Shown in pieces: positions 10,480 to 18,481 of a DNA stretch of 64,000 nucleotides. The notes beneath the pieces were generated by a model. That model made no database searches and was not told the origin of the DNA. It saw only the letters and a list, made by a program, of their open reading frames with translations. Position numbers and translations under genes: made by a program. This stretch comes from DASQMT01 sp963827335. Its GTDB lineage: Bacteria; Actinomycetota; Thermoleophilia; Solirubrobacterales; Solirubrobacteraceae. The stretch covers positions 124,001 to 188,000 of the forward strand of contig CAWHAP010000018.1 in NCBI GenBank assembly GCA_963827335.1, in the 5' to 3' direction. Every line of letters begins with the position of its first letter. Position 1 is the first letter of the stretch.

Positions 10480-10508
10480 CCTCGCTATGCGAGGTCAAGG
10501 CGCCACGA
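10466..10508. terminator. 20-bp perfect hairpin between convergent genes
   Basis: A perfect 20-bp stem (arms 10466-10485 and 10489-10508) with a TAT loop covers the DUF559 stop codon and ends 6 bp before the stop of the convergent gene. No T-tract follows on either strand. It is most simply a bidirectional terminator or transcript end stabiliser. Confidence 0.75.
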
Positions 10509-10513
10509 ATAGC

Positions 10514-11527
10514 TCACGCGGCGGCCGTCTCGCGGAGGGGGCGGAGGAGGGAGGTGCGGTCGTCCGCCCACGCGTCCAGCAGCCGCCGCGCCCAGCGCGC
10601 CTCCACGGTGACGAGCGCGCTCGCGCCCCAGAGGATGTCCCGCGCGAGCGCCGGCTCGAGCCGCGCCAGCCCGCCGGCGAGGTCGACCGCCGCGACGGCC
10701 TCGTGGACCGCGTCGGCCTCCACGTGCTCGTCGAAGAAGGCCGTCGCCGCGGGGTCGTCGACGCCCAGGCGCCGCAGCCCCGTCGCGTAGCGCCGGTTCG
10801 GGATCGAGGACGTCATCTCGAACAGCGCGAGGTGGCCGACGATCGCCCCCCGCAGCCGCCGGTGCAGCCCGCACAGCGACATGAGGTTGACCGTGGCGAG
10901 CGTCTCGGCCGGCAGCAGGTCGAGGTACGCGCCGTAGCGGGCGTCCAGGCCCAGCGCCGCCATCGCGTCGGCGAACAGCTGCGCGTGCACGCGCTCGGGC
11001 CGGCCGCCGCCGTACTCGTCGGCCTGGATCTCGACGAGCGCCGCCTTCGGCGGCCCGCTGAGGCGGGCGATCGCCCACGAGTGCGGGTCGGCCTCCTTGA
11101 GCTGGTAGGCGGAGCGGTGCGCGAGGAACTCGAGCACCTGGTCGAGCGTGGCCTCGCGCTCGACGTACCGAGAGAGCGAGGGGCCGTCGTCGGCGTCCGC
11201 GATCGCGCGCAGCGCGACGTCCATCTCCGCGGGCGCGGGGGCGGCTGGGACCGCGCCGACCGCGTCGCGCAGCGCCGCCTCGAAGCGCGCCTCGAGCTCC
11301 GCGCGCAGCGCGAGCAGTGACGGCGACCACTCCCAGCGCTCGTCCACGCCCGGCAGCCCGCGGTAGTGGAGCTCGTAGCAGCAGTACAGGGCGAGCTGCA
11401 GGTCCTCGTCGGCGAGCGGATCGGGCCCGCCGGGGAGCGGGATCGGCGGGAGCTCGGGGGGTGCCGCGCGAAGCGCGGCGAGCAGCGCGTCGGTGGTGGC
11501 GCCGCGGGGCGTGGGAAGCGTCAGCAC
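10514..11527 (-). CDS. Heme-oxygenase-fold iron-containing redox enzyme
   Basis: A 337-aa protein of the iron-containing redox enzyme family (heme-oxygenase-like diiron oxidase fold). Recognisable segments are LYCCYELHYRG (about residues 50-60), the helical block around LKEADPHSWAIARL, ALVEIQADEYGGG, and FFDEHVEADAVHE, which supply Glu/His/Asp ligands expected for a metal site. It starts inside the 3' end of the GCS2-type ligase gene (ATG 11525-11527; ligase stop 11521-11523). The tight coupling implies the pair acts on one metabolite. Members of this fold oxidatively cleave or desaturate amino- or fatty-acid derivatives. The substrate here is unknown. Confidence 0.75.
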   Translation of the reverse strand: MLTLPTPRGATTDALLAALRAAPPELPPIPLPGGPDPLADEDLQLALYCCYELHYRGLPGVDERWEWSPSLLALRAELEARFEAALRDAVGAVPAAPAPAEMDVALRAIADADDGPSLSRYVEREATLDQVLEFLAHRSAYQLKEADPHSWAIARLSGPPKAALVEIQADEYGGGRPERVHAQLFADAMAALGLDARYGAYLDLLPAETLATVNLMSLCGLHRRLRGAIVGHLALFEMTSSIPNRRYATGLRRLGVDDPAATAFFDEHVEADAVHEAVAAVDLAGGLARLEPALARDILWGASALVTVEARWARRLLDAWADDRTSLLRPLRETAAA

Positions 11528-12687
11528 GGCGCACTGCTTCCCGCGCCGGCGAGGACGTAGTCGGCGCTCGGCACGTAGGCGTCAGCGAGCCACGCGGCGA
11601 TGGCGCGCGGACCGCCCTTCGCGGCCAGCTCGCGCTGGCGGACGGCGCCGTTGCGCGCCGCCAGGGGCGCGACGGCCGCGAGCTCCGCCGCCGAGCCGAG
11701 CCGCGTCGCGACCGGCTCGAGATCGGCGAGCAGGTCCTCGAGGCAGGTGCGGGCGGGGACCGCCTCGCCCGTGGCGAGATCGGCGAGCTCCGCGTCCATG
11801 CCCCAGCGCGCCGCGCGCCAGCGGTTCTCCTCGAGCCGCCAGGTGTCGGCGCCGGCGAGCCGCTCGCCGGCGTCGTGGCGCTCGGACAGCCAGGCGATCA
11901 GGGTGTGCACCAGGGCGACGACGGCGCCCGCCTCGGCCACCGTGGACTGCGCGTCGGGCACGCGCACCTCGAGCGTCCCGTAGACCGGGTGCGGGCGCAG
12001 CTCCCACCACCAGCGTCGCGGCTCGGGGACCGCCCCGGACGCCGCGCCCCAGGCGAGCGCCGCGGCGAACGCGTCCCACGAGGCGATCTCGGGCGGGATG
12101 CCCTGGCGCGGCAGCTGCTCGCCGATCTTGGGGCGGATCGAGGCCAGGCCCGTGTCCCGGCCGGCGTGGAACGGCGCGTTGGCGGCGAGGGCGGCCACGA
12201 GCGGCAGCCACGGCCGCAGGCCGTTGTAGACCGCGAGCGTGCGGTCGGCGCCGCCGACGGCGACGTGGATCTGGAGCGCGCAGACGAGCTGGCTGCGCGC
12301 GATGTCGCCGTACTCGTCCTCGGTCAGCGCGTAGCGCTCGCCCGCGTTCAGCTCGCCCAGCGGCGCCGCGAACGGGTGCACGCCCGCGGCGGCGAGCCGG
12401 CCGTACGGCTGCGCGACGGCGGCGAGGTCGCGGCGGGCCGCCGCGAGGGCGGCGACGGCCTCCGGCACGCCGGACGCGGGCGGCAGGCTCAGCTCGAGCT
12501 GCGCGGCGGGGAGCTCGAGCTTGATCCGCGGGTCACCCGCGGCGGCGACGACCGCCTCGGCCCGGGGGAGCAGGTCGAGCGACTCGGGGTCCAGGAGCAT
12601 CAGCTCCTCCTCGAGGCCCAGCGTGAGCGGCTCCGGGGCGTCGAAGGCGGCACGCAGCGCGGCGGCGTTCATGATCGGCTCCGGCAT
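11521..12687 (-). CDS. Carboxylate-amine ligase, GCS2/YbdK family
   Basis: A 388-aa member of the glutamate-cysteine ligase 2 (YbdK) family, ATP-dependent enzymes joining a carboxylate to an amine. The N-terminal LGLEEELMLLDPE motif carries the metal/ATP-binding glutamates. The central NAPFHAGRDTGLASIRP and the later VYGTLEVRVPDAQ segments match the family. The length is typical. GGAGGA and AGGGG lie upstream of the ATG at 12687; a second ATG five codons in is possible. It overlaps the downstream oxidase gene and follows a 54-aa ORF by 45 bp. Classical gamma-glutamylcysteine synthesis is possible, but the oxidase partner suggests a dedicated small-molecule pathway. Confidence 0.82.
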   Translation of the reverse strand: MPEPIMNAAALRAAFDAPEPLTLGLEEELMLLDPESLDLLPRAEAVVAAAGDPRIKLELPAAQLELSLPPASGVPEAVAALAAARRDLAAVAQPYGRLAAAGVHPFAAPLGELNAGERYALTEDEYGDIARSQLVCALQIHVAVGGADRTLAVYNGLRPWLPLVAALAANAPFHAGRDTGLASIRPKIGEQLPRQGIPPEIASWDAFAAALAWGAASGAVPEPRRWWWELRPHPVYGTLEVRVPDAQSTVAEAGAVVALVHTLIAWLSERHDAGERLAGADTWRLEENRWRAARWGMDAELADLATGEAVPARTCLEDLLADLEPVATRLGSAAELAAVAPLAARNGAVRQRELAAKGGPRAIAAWLADAYVPSADYVLAGAGSSAPC

Positions 12688-12732
12688 CGCACCCCTGTCC
12701 TCCCCGCGCCGGCACCCGCGTAGTCAGCGGCG

Positions 12733-12897
12733 CTACCCCCGGGGCCCGCGGCTGGCGCCCTGGCGGTGTGGCACGCTGCGCCCCGACGGCTTCTCGGCGC
12801 GCAGGTCGCCCTCGGTGCGCTTGTGCTCGAGCGACCGCTGGAGCTTCTCGGGCAGCACCGGGCGGGCGGGCTGCGGCTTCTTCGTGCGCTTGGCCAT
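12733..12897 (-). CDS. Small basic protein, 54 aa
   Basis: A short reading frame beginning MAKRTKKPQPARPV and rich in Lys, Arg and Pro, with a plausible helix around LPEKLQRSLEHKRTEGDL. I do not recognise the family. It is supported by a TAGGAT box 9 nt before the ATG (12907-12912), the same promoter/start arrangement seen at other genes here, by a terminator-like hairpin just upstream that isolates it from glnN, and by its position 45 bp ahead of the GCS2-type gene. It could be a nucleic-acid-binding small protein. Coding status is probable, not proven. Confidence 0.5.
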   Translation of the reverse strand: MAKRTKKPQPARPVLPEKLQRSLEHKRTEGDLRAEKPSGRSVPHRQGASRGPRG

Positions 12898-12931
12898 CGT
12901 GCCTGCATCCTAGGCCCCCGGCCGGGAACGA

Positions 12932-12963
12932 CGAGGGCCCCGCCGTCCCCGGCGGGGCCCTCG
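12932..12963 (-). terminator. GC-rich hairpin downstream of glnN
   Basis: A perfect 13-bp stem (CGAGGGCCCCGCC and its complement) with a 6-nt loop lies 25 bp after the glnN stop. There is no T-tract, as is common in high-GC actinobacteria. It separates glnN from the small-ORF/GCS2/oxidase unit. Confidence 0.75.
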
Positions 12964-12988
12964 CCACCCCCACGGCTCGCCCGAGCCG

Positions 12989-15160
12989 CTACTTGATGAA
13001 GAGGATCTCGGAGTACTTCGGGAGCGGCCAGAGCGAGTCGGGCACGACCGACTCGAGCTGGTCGGCCACCTCGCGCACGGCGTCCATGGCCGGAACGACG
13101 GTGTTCTGGACGTACTTGGCCGCGTCGAGCGGCGTCCCCTGCGGGTGGCTGGCGTTCGCCTCGCCGAGCGCCGCGATGGCCTCGACGAACGCGTCGACGA
13201 GCCCCGTGACCTCGGACGCGATCGTCGCCACGCCGGCCGAATCGCCGGCCAGCCCCAGCTCGCCCAGGTAGCGGATCGCCGCGGGGAGCAGGAGCGTCTT
13301 GGCCATCGCGAACGTCGTCTCGCCCTCGATGTTGAGCTTCGCCACGTACTGCTCGACGAAGACCTCGTAGCGTGACTCCAGCTCGCGCTCGGACAGCACG
13401 TCGTAGGTGCCCATGACCTCGACCGCCGACTCCGAGATCAGCGCGGGGAGCGCGTCCGGGGTCTGCGGCAGGTTCGAGAGCCCGCGCTGCTCGGCCTCGG
13501 CGTGCCACTCCTCCGTGTAGTTGTCGCCGTTGAACACGATCCGCTTGTGGCCGGCGTAGCCCTCCTTGACCACGGCGAGCACCGCCTCGGCCACCTCGGC
13601 CCCGCCCGCGAGCTGGGCCTCGAGCGCGTCCGACAGCCGGTCGATGGCCTGCGCGGCGATCGTGTTGAGCACCGTGTTCGGCAGCCCCGGCGACATCGAC
13701 GAGCCGAGCGCCCGGAACTCGAACTTGTTGCCCGTGAAGGCGAACGGCGAGGTCCGGTTGCGGTCGCCGCCGTGCATCGGCAGGTGCGGCAGCACGCTCG
13801 CCCCGAGCTTCAGGTAGCTCGACGGCGTCGCGGCGTCGCCCGAGCCGCTCTCGATCGCGTCGTAGATCTTCTGCAGCTCGGCGCCGAGGAAGACCGACAG
13901 GATCGCCGGCGGCGCCTCGTTGGCGCCGAGGCGGTGGTCCTGGCCCGGCGAGGCGATCGACGCCCGCAGCAGCTCCTGATGGTCGTCCACCGCGGCCAGC
14001 ACGGCGGTGCAGAAGAACAGGAACTGGAGGTTCTCGTGCGGCGTGGCGCCCGGCTCGAGCAGGTTGTTGCCCGTGTCGGTGCCGAACGACCAGTTGTTGT
14101 GCTTGCCCGAGCCGTTGACGCCGGCGAACGGCTTCTCGTGCAGCAGGCACACGAGCCCGTAGTTGCGGGCCACGCTCTGGAGGATCTGCATGCAGAGCTG
14201 CTGGTGGTCGGAGCCGACGTTGGAGTTCTCGAACACCGGCGCGAACTCGTACTGCGCCGGCGCGACCTCGTTGTGGCGCGTCTTGATCGGGATGCCGAGC
14301 TTGGCCATCTCCTTCTCGGCGTCGAGCATGAACGCGAGCACGCGCTCCGGGATCGACCCGAAGTAGTGGTCGTCGAGCTCGTGTCCCTTCGGCGGCTTCG
14401 CGCCGAACAGGGTGCGGCCGGTCGTGACGAGGTCCGGGCGCTCGAAGTAGAAGCGCTCGTCGATCAGGAAGTACTCCTGCTCGGGCCCGATCGTGGTGAA
14501 CACGCGCGAGGCGTCCTCGTCGCCGAGCAGCTTGAGCGCGCGCACCGCCGAGCGCGACAGCGCGTCCATCGAGCGCAGCAGCGGGATCTTGTGGTCGAGC
14601 GCCTCGCCCGTCCACGACGCGAACGCCGTCGGGATGCAGAGCAGGGCGCCGTTCGGGTTCTCGAGGATGAAGGCGGGCGAGGACGGGTCCCACGCCGTGT
14701 AGCCGCGGGCCTCGAACGTGGCCCGGATGCCGCCGGTCGGGAACGAGGACGCGTCCGGCTCGCCCTGGATCAGCTCCTTGCCCGAGAACTCGGCCAGCGC
14801 GTTGCCGTCGCCCGTCGGGTTGTAGAACGAGTCGTGCTTCTCCGCCGTGGAGCCCGTGAGCGGCTGGAACCAGTGCGTGAAGTGGGTGCAGCCCCGCTCC
14901 ATCGCCCATTCCTTCATCGCCGACGCGACGGCGTCGGCGAGCGCGGGATCGAGGGCGAGCCCGCTCTCCAGCGTCTCCTGCAGCTTCTTGTACGCGGCCT
15001 TCGGCAGGCGCTGGCGCTGGATCGCCGTGGAGAAGACGTTGTCGCCGAAGCCGTAGGCGCCGGCCTGGGTCAGGTCCGACTGGCCCATGGCGCCCCCGTT
15101 GGGGCTCCACTGGGCGGCTGAGACGTTGGTGGCACGGGTGCGGGGCATTGCGTCGAGCAT
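12989..15160 (-). CDS. glnN: Glutamine synthetase type III
   Basis: The product has 723 aa, the size of GSIII (GlnN) and not the roughly 470 aa of GSI. It condenses glutamate and ammonia with ATP. GSIII features include the N-terminal GCTHFTHWFQP and EKHDSFYNP segments, PEQEYFL, HNEVAPAQYEFAPVFE (metal and glutamate site), GKHNNWSFGTD, and the DHRLGANEAPPAILS region. GAGGAGG directly abuts the first ATG (15160) and lies 12 nt before a second (15148), so the true start may be either. A TAGGCT box (15190-15195, minus) is a candidate -10. It is divergent from amt, forming a nitrogen-assimilation module. Confidence 0.93.
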   Translation of the reverse strand: MLDAMPRTRATNVSAAQWSPNGGAMGQSDLTQAGAYGFGDNVFSTAIQRQRLPKAAYKKLQETLESGLALDPALADAVASAMKEWAMERGCTHFTHWFQPLTGSTAEKHDSFYNPTGDGNALAEFSGKELIQGEPDASSFPTGGIRATFEARGYTAWDPSSPAFILENPNGALLCIPTAFASWTGEALDHKIPLLRSMDALSRSAVRALKLLGDEDASRVFTTIGPEQEYFLIDERFYFERPDLVTTGRTLFGAKPPKGHELDDHYFGSIPERVLAFMLDAEKEMAKLGIPIKTRHNEVAPAQYEFAPVFENSNVGSDHQQLCMQILQSVARNYGLVCLLHEKPFAGVNGSGKHNNWSFGTDTGNNLLEPGATPHENLQFLFFCTAVLAAVDDHQELLRASIASPGQDHRLGANEAPPAILSVFLGAELQKIYDAIESGSGDAATPSSYLKLGASVLPHLPMHGGDRNRTSPFAFTGNKFEFRALGSSMSPGLPNTVLNTIAAQAIDRLSDALEAQLAGGAEVAEAVLAVVKEGYAGHKRIVFNGDNYTEEWHAEAEQRGLSNLPQTPDALPALISESAVEVMGTYDVLSERELESRYEVFVEQYVAKLNIEGETTFAMAKTLLLPAAIRYLGELGLAGDSAGVATIASEVTGLVDAFVEAIAALGEANASHPQGTPLDAAKYVQNTVVPAMDAVREVADQLESVVPDSLWPLPKYSEILFIK

Positions 15161-15351
15161 CCTCCTCGAATTCAGGGCGAGCGCGCATCAGCCTAGTTCC
15201 GCCGCGGCGCGGCGGCGTTGTCCATGTGGCCAAAGATCGGGGGGCCCGATGCTCCGCCAGGTGGCCGATCGACCGTCTGGAGAATCGGGCGGGCCGCATT
15301 CTCGACGTGTGGACAAAGACCGTCCGGGCGTGGGCGCCGACCCTATGCGGC
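15161..15351. promoter_or_regulatory. Divergent glnN/amt control region
   Basis: This 191-bp region serves both glnN (minus) and amt (plus). It holds a TAGGCT -10-like box for glnN, a GAGAAT/ATTCTC inverted repeat (15280-15285 and 15298-15303), and two similar stretches, TGTGGCCAAAGATC (about 15225-15238) and TGTGGACAAAGACC (about 15308-15321). The repeated stretches could be sites for a shared nitrogen regulator, for example the PucR-family protein encoded downstream. No operator is proven. Confidence 0.4.
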
Positions 15352-16839
15352 ATGCTCGGACCGATCTCTGGACGGCGCCTGCGGCTCGCCGGCGCCACGC
15401 TCTGTGCGGGAGCGGCGACGCTCGCGCTGCCGGCGGTCGCGTCGGCCGACAGCCTGGAGGCCTACAACAACGGGGTCCTGCCGGACTCCGTCGCGATCAA
15501 CACGCTCTGGGTGATCGTCGCCGGCCTCGTCGTGATGTTCATGCAGGCGGGCTTCGCCTTCCTCGAGATCGGCTTCTCCCGCGGCAAGAACGCGGGCACC
15601 GTGATCGCCAAGATCCTCACGAACTTCTCGATCGCGGCGCTCATGTACTACGCGATCGGCTTCGCCTTCGCGTTCGGGCCCGGCGACCTCATCGGCTCCG
15701 ACGGCTTCTTCCTGCGCGACTACGGCGATCCCCAGGAGACCTTCGCGGTCATGGGCCTGTCGAACGCGACGATCGAGTCGAAGTGGTTCTTCCAGTTCGT
15801 CTTCTGCGCCGTCTCGCTGGCGATCGTCTGGGGCACGACGCTCGAGCGGATCAAGTTCGGCGTCTACATCATCTACGCCGTCGTCTTCGCGGGCTTCATC
15901 TACCCGGTCGCCTCGCACTGGGTGTTCGGCGGCGGCTGGCTGCAGGTCAACATCGGCATGCAGGACTTCGCCGGCTCCACGGCGGTCCACATGATCGGCG
16001 CCACCGGCGCGCTGGCGGTGCTCCTGCTGCTCGGGCCGCGCCGCGGCAAGTACGGCCGCGACGGCGAGCCGCGGGCGATCCCCGGCCACAACATGCCGCT
16101 GTTCGGCCTCGGCGTGCTGATCCTGTGGCTCGGCTGGTTCGGCTTCAACCCGGGCTCGACGCTCAACGCCCAGGACGGGCGCTTCCCCGAGATCCTGCTC
16201 GTGACGCAGCTCGCGGCCGCGGCCGGCGTGCTCACCGCGATCGTCACCGCCGCCTGGAAGACGAAGTCGATCGACATCGGCATGGCCGGCAACGGCGCGA
16301 TCGGCGCGCTCGTGGCGATCACCGCCCCGTCGGGCTACGTGGAGCTGTGGACGGCGCCGATCATCGGCGGCATCGCCGGCGTCATCGTCCCGCTCTCGAT
16401 CTACGCGATCGACAAGAGGCTCGACGATCCCGTCGGCGCGCTCTCCGCGCACGGCATCGCCGGCATCTGGGGCACGCTCTCGTGCGGCTTCTTCACCTCG
16501 CCCCGGCTGGCGCAGTACAACGCGTTCGGCAACCCGGACGGCGGCCTGCTCTACTCGGGCTCGTTCGCGCAGCTCGGGTACCAGGCGCTCGGCATCGTCG
16601 TCGTCTTCTCGTTCGTGTTCGCGCTGTCGTTCGCCACGTTCTACGCGATCAAGCGGACCTACGGCCTCCGCGTGAGCGCCGAGGAGGAGGAAGCCGGACT
16701 GGACATCTCCGAGCACGGCATGTACGGGTATCCCGAGCAGTTCATCCCCGCGCCCGAGCTGATCGGCTACTCCGTGGCCCCAGGGTCACGCGACATCCCG
16801 GCGCCGTCGCCGTCAACCAAGGAGGTCCCCGCATCATGA
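15352..16839 (+). CDS. amt: Ammonium transporter
   Basis: A 495-aa Amt/MEP channel. A cleavable signal peptide (residues 1 to about 32, ending in an ASA-like site) is followed by about eleven membrane helices. Conserved pieces include FMQAGFAFLEIGF (first helix of the core), the HMIGATGAL helix with a pore-lining histidine (about residue 210), WFGFNPGST, and SAHGIAGIWGTLSCG. The ATG at 15352 is chosen because the signal peptide starts there; it has no convincing ribosome-binding site. The stop overlaps the PII start as ATGA. Amt and PII normally form a membrane complex that gates uptake by nitrogen status. Confidence 0.94.
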   Translation: MLGPISGRRLRLAGATLCAGAATLALPAVASADSLEAYNNGVLPDSVAINTLWVIVAGLVVMFMQAGFAFLEIGFSRGKNAGTVIAKILTNFSIAALMYYAIGFAFAFGPGDLIGSDGFFLRDYGDPQETFAVMGLSNATIESKWFFQFVFCAVSLAIVWGTTLERIKFGVYIIYAVVFAGFIYPVASHWVFGGGWLQVNIGMQDFAGSTAVHMIGATGALAVLLLLGPRRGKYGRDGEPRAIPGHNMPLFGLGVLILWLGWFGFNPGSTLNAQDGRFPEILLVTQLAAAAGVLTAIVTAAWKTKSIDIGMAGNGAIGALVAITAPSGYVELWTAPIIGGIAGVIVPLSIYAIDKRLDDPVGALSAHGIAGIWGTLSCGFFTSPRLAQYNAFGNPDGGLLYSGSFAQLGYQALGIVVVFSFVFALSFATFYAIKRTYGLRVSAEEEEAGLDISEHGMYGYPEQFIPAPELIGYSVAPGSRDIPAPSPSTKEVPAS

Positions 16840-17216
16840 AGAAGGTCGAAGCGTTCGTCCGGCACGAGGCGTTCGAGCCCATCCGCATGGAGCTCCTCAC
16901 CCTCGGCTTCCCCTCGCTCTCCATCATGGAGGTCAAGGGATCCGGCCGCCAGAAGGGCATCACGGAGCGCTACCGGGGGGCGGAGCTGACCAACTACCTG
17001 CGCCCGAAGGTCAAGATCGAGTGCGTCGTCGCCTCCGGCGACGTGCAGACCGTCGTCGACACGATCCTCAAGCACGCCCGCACCGGTTCGATCGGCGACG
17101 GCAAGGTGTTCGTCCTGCCCGTCGACGAGGCGTACCGGATCCGCACGGGCGAGTCCGGCGAGGAGACCCTGCAGGCCCACCCCGGCGCCGCCACAGAGGC
17201 GGAGCAGGTCGCGTAG
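16836..17216 (+). CDS. glnK: PII nitrogen-signalling protein
   Basis: A 126-aa PII trimer subunit overlapping the amt stop (ATGA) with AAGGAGGT upstream. The T-loop reads GITERYRGAELTNYLRPK, so Tyr46 is kept but position 51, the tyrosine modified by uridylylation or adenylylation in most PII proteins, is leucine. The B-loop ARTGSIGDGK (about residues 81-90) and the C-loop region are intact, so ATP/2-oxoglutarate binding should persist. The C-terminus is about 14 aa longer than in E. coli GlnB. Signalling is likely by ligand binding alone. Placement after amt supports a role in gating Amt. Confidence 0.92.
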   Translation: MKKVEAFVRHEAFEPIRMELLTLGFPSLSIMEVKGSGRQKGITERYRGAELTNYLRPKVKIECVVASGDVQTVVDTILKHARTGSIGDGKVFVLPVDEAYRIRTGESGEETLQAHPGAATEAEQVA

Positions 17217-17223
17217 GAGCCCG

Positions 17224-18438
17224 ATGGCGGCAGCGCAGCCGATGGAGCCCGCGCGCGGCGGGACGCTCGTCGAGCGCCTCCGGGCGGTCCATCTCGAGAT
17301 GGTCGACGCGGTGCTCGGCGGCGACGGCCTCGGCCGCGTCGCGCAGCTCGCCGCCGACGCGGCCGGCGGGACGGTCGCGATCGTCGTCCCGCGCCTCGGG
17401 GCGGCGGTCACGTCGTCGGGCGGGCCGAGCGACCTCGGGCCGCTCCGCCGCTACGTCGGCGACCGCTCGAAGGACCGGCCGGCGCCCGTGCCGCCGGGGA
17501 TCCTCGGCGAGGTGCCGATCGCCTCGGGCGACGACGTGATCGGCAGCGTGCTCCTGCTCGGCGACGTGCCGGCGTCCTCACCCGACGCGACCGAGTTCCT
17601 CCACCTCGCCGCGGTGGCCTCGCTCACCGAGGTCGCGGTCGAGGAGGCCAAGGAGGAGGTCGAGCAGAACCTGCGCGGGTCGTTCCTGGAGGAGCTGCGC
17701 GCCAAGCCCGACGAGCTCGACCCGCGGGAGGTGGTGCGGCGCGCCGCCCGCCTCGGCTGCGACCTGGCGCGCGGCGCGATCGTGCTGTGCGCGGAGCTCT
17801 CGACCGACCGGCCGCGCCATGTCGTCGCCACGATCGCCGGGGAGCATCCCGGGGCGCTCGCCCAGCACATGGAGCTGCCCGGCGACGCCCCGCGCGTGTA
17901 CGCGCTGCTGCCCGCCGCCGGCGGCGACGAGGCGCCGGAGGCGACGCTGGCCGCCGCGCGCCGGCTCGCCACGCGGCTGCAGCGCCACGGCACGGTCGGC
18001 CTGTCGAGCTTCTACGCCGACCCGGCCGAGCTGGGCCGTGCGATCCAGGAGGCCGAGCTGGTGCTGGACGTCCTGCGCCGCTCGGACGTGCCGATCGCCG
18101 AGGACATCGGGACGGGCACCTACCGGCTCCTGTTCCGCGTGCTCGCCTCGCATCCCGAGGAGGTCCGCTCGTTCTACGAGGACACGGTGGCGCCGATCGT
18201 CAAGTACGACGACCAGTACGCGACCGACCTGGTCGGCACGCTGGAGGCCTACCTCGAGCAGAACTGCAACATGAACGCGACGGCCGCGGCGATCTACGCC
18301 CACCGCCACACCGTGGCCTACCGCCTGGATCGCGTGAAGGAGCTGACGAGCCTGGACCCGATGCAGTCCGAGGACCGCGAGCGGCTGGGGCTGGGTCTGA
18401 AGGCGTACCGCATCATCGCGCCGCGCCTGCCGCGCTGA
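17224..18438 (+). CDS. PucR-family transcriptional regulator
   Basis: A 404-aa regulator with a GAF-like or unclassified N-terminal sensor region (about residues 20-165), a middle GGDEF-like CdaR region, and the C-terminal PucR helix-turn-helix (about residues 340-400). The last contains YLEQNCNMNATAAAIYAHRH and TVAYRLDRVKELTSLD. It starts 7 bp after the PII stop, so it is the third gene of an amt-PII-pucR operon and a good candidate for a local nitrogen regulator. PucR proteins elsewhere control purine or other nitrogen-source use. The ligand is unknown. Confidence 0.85.
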   Translation: MAAAQPMEPARGGTLVERLRAVHLEMVDAVLGGDGLGRVAQLAADAAGGTVAIVVPRLGAAVTSSGGPSDLGPLRRYVGDRSKDRPAPVPPGILGEVPIASGDDVIGSVLLLGDVPASSPDATEFLHLAAVASLTEVAVEEAKEEVEQNLRGSFLEELRAKPDELDPREVVRRAARLGCDLARGAIVLCAELSTDRPRHVVATIAGEHPGALAQHMELPGDAPRVYALLPAAGGDEAPEATLAAARRLATRLQRHGTVGLSSFYADPAELGRAIQEAELVLDVLRRSDVPIAEDIGTGTYRLLFRVLASHPEEVRSFYEDTVAPIVKYDDQYATDLVGTLEAYLEQNCNMNATAAAIYAHRHTVAYRLDRVKELTSLDPMQSEDRERLGLGLKAYRIIAPRLPR

Positions 18439-18481
18439 CCCGGCAGGTTGACGCTCGCCGGGCCGGGTACCGTGAGGGTGC

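Noticed and set aside
15148..15351. N-terminal extension of Amt by 68 codons
   Set aside because: It would precede the signal peptide and run through the divergent control region.
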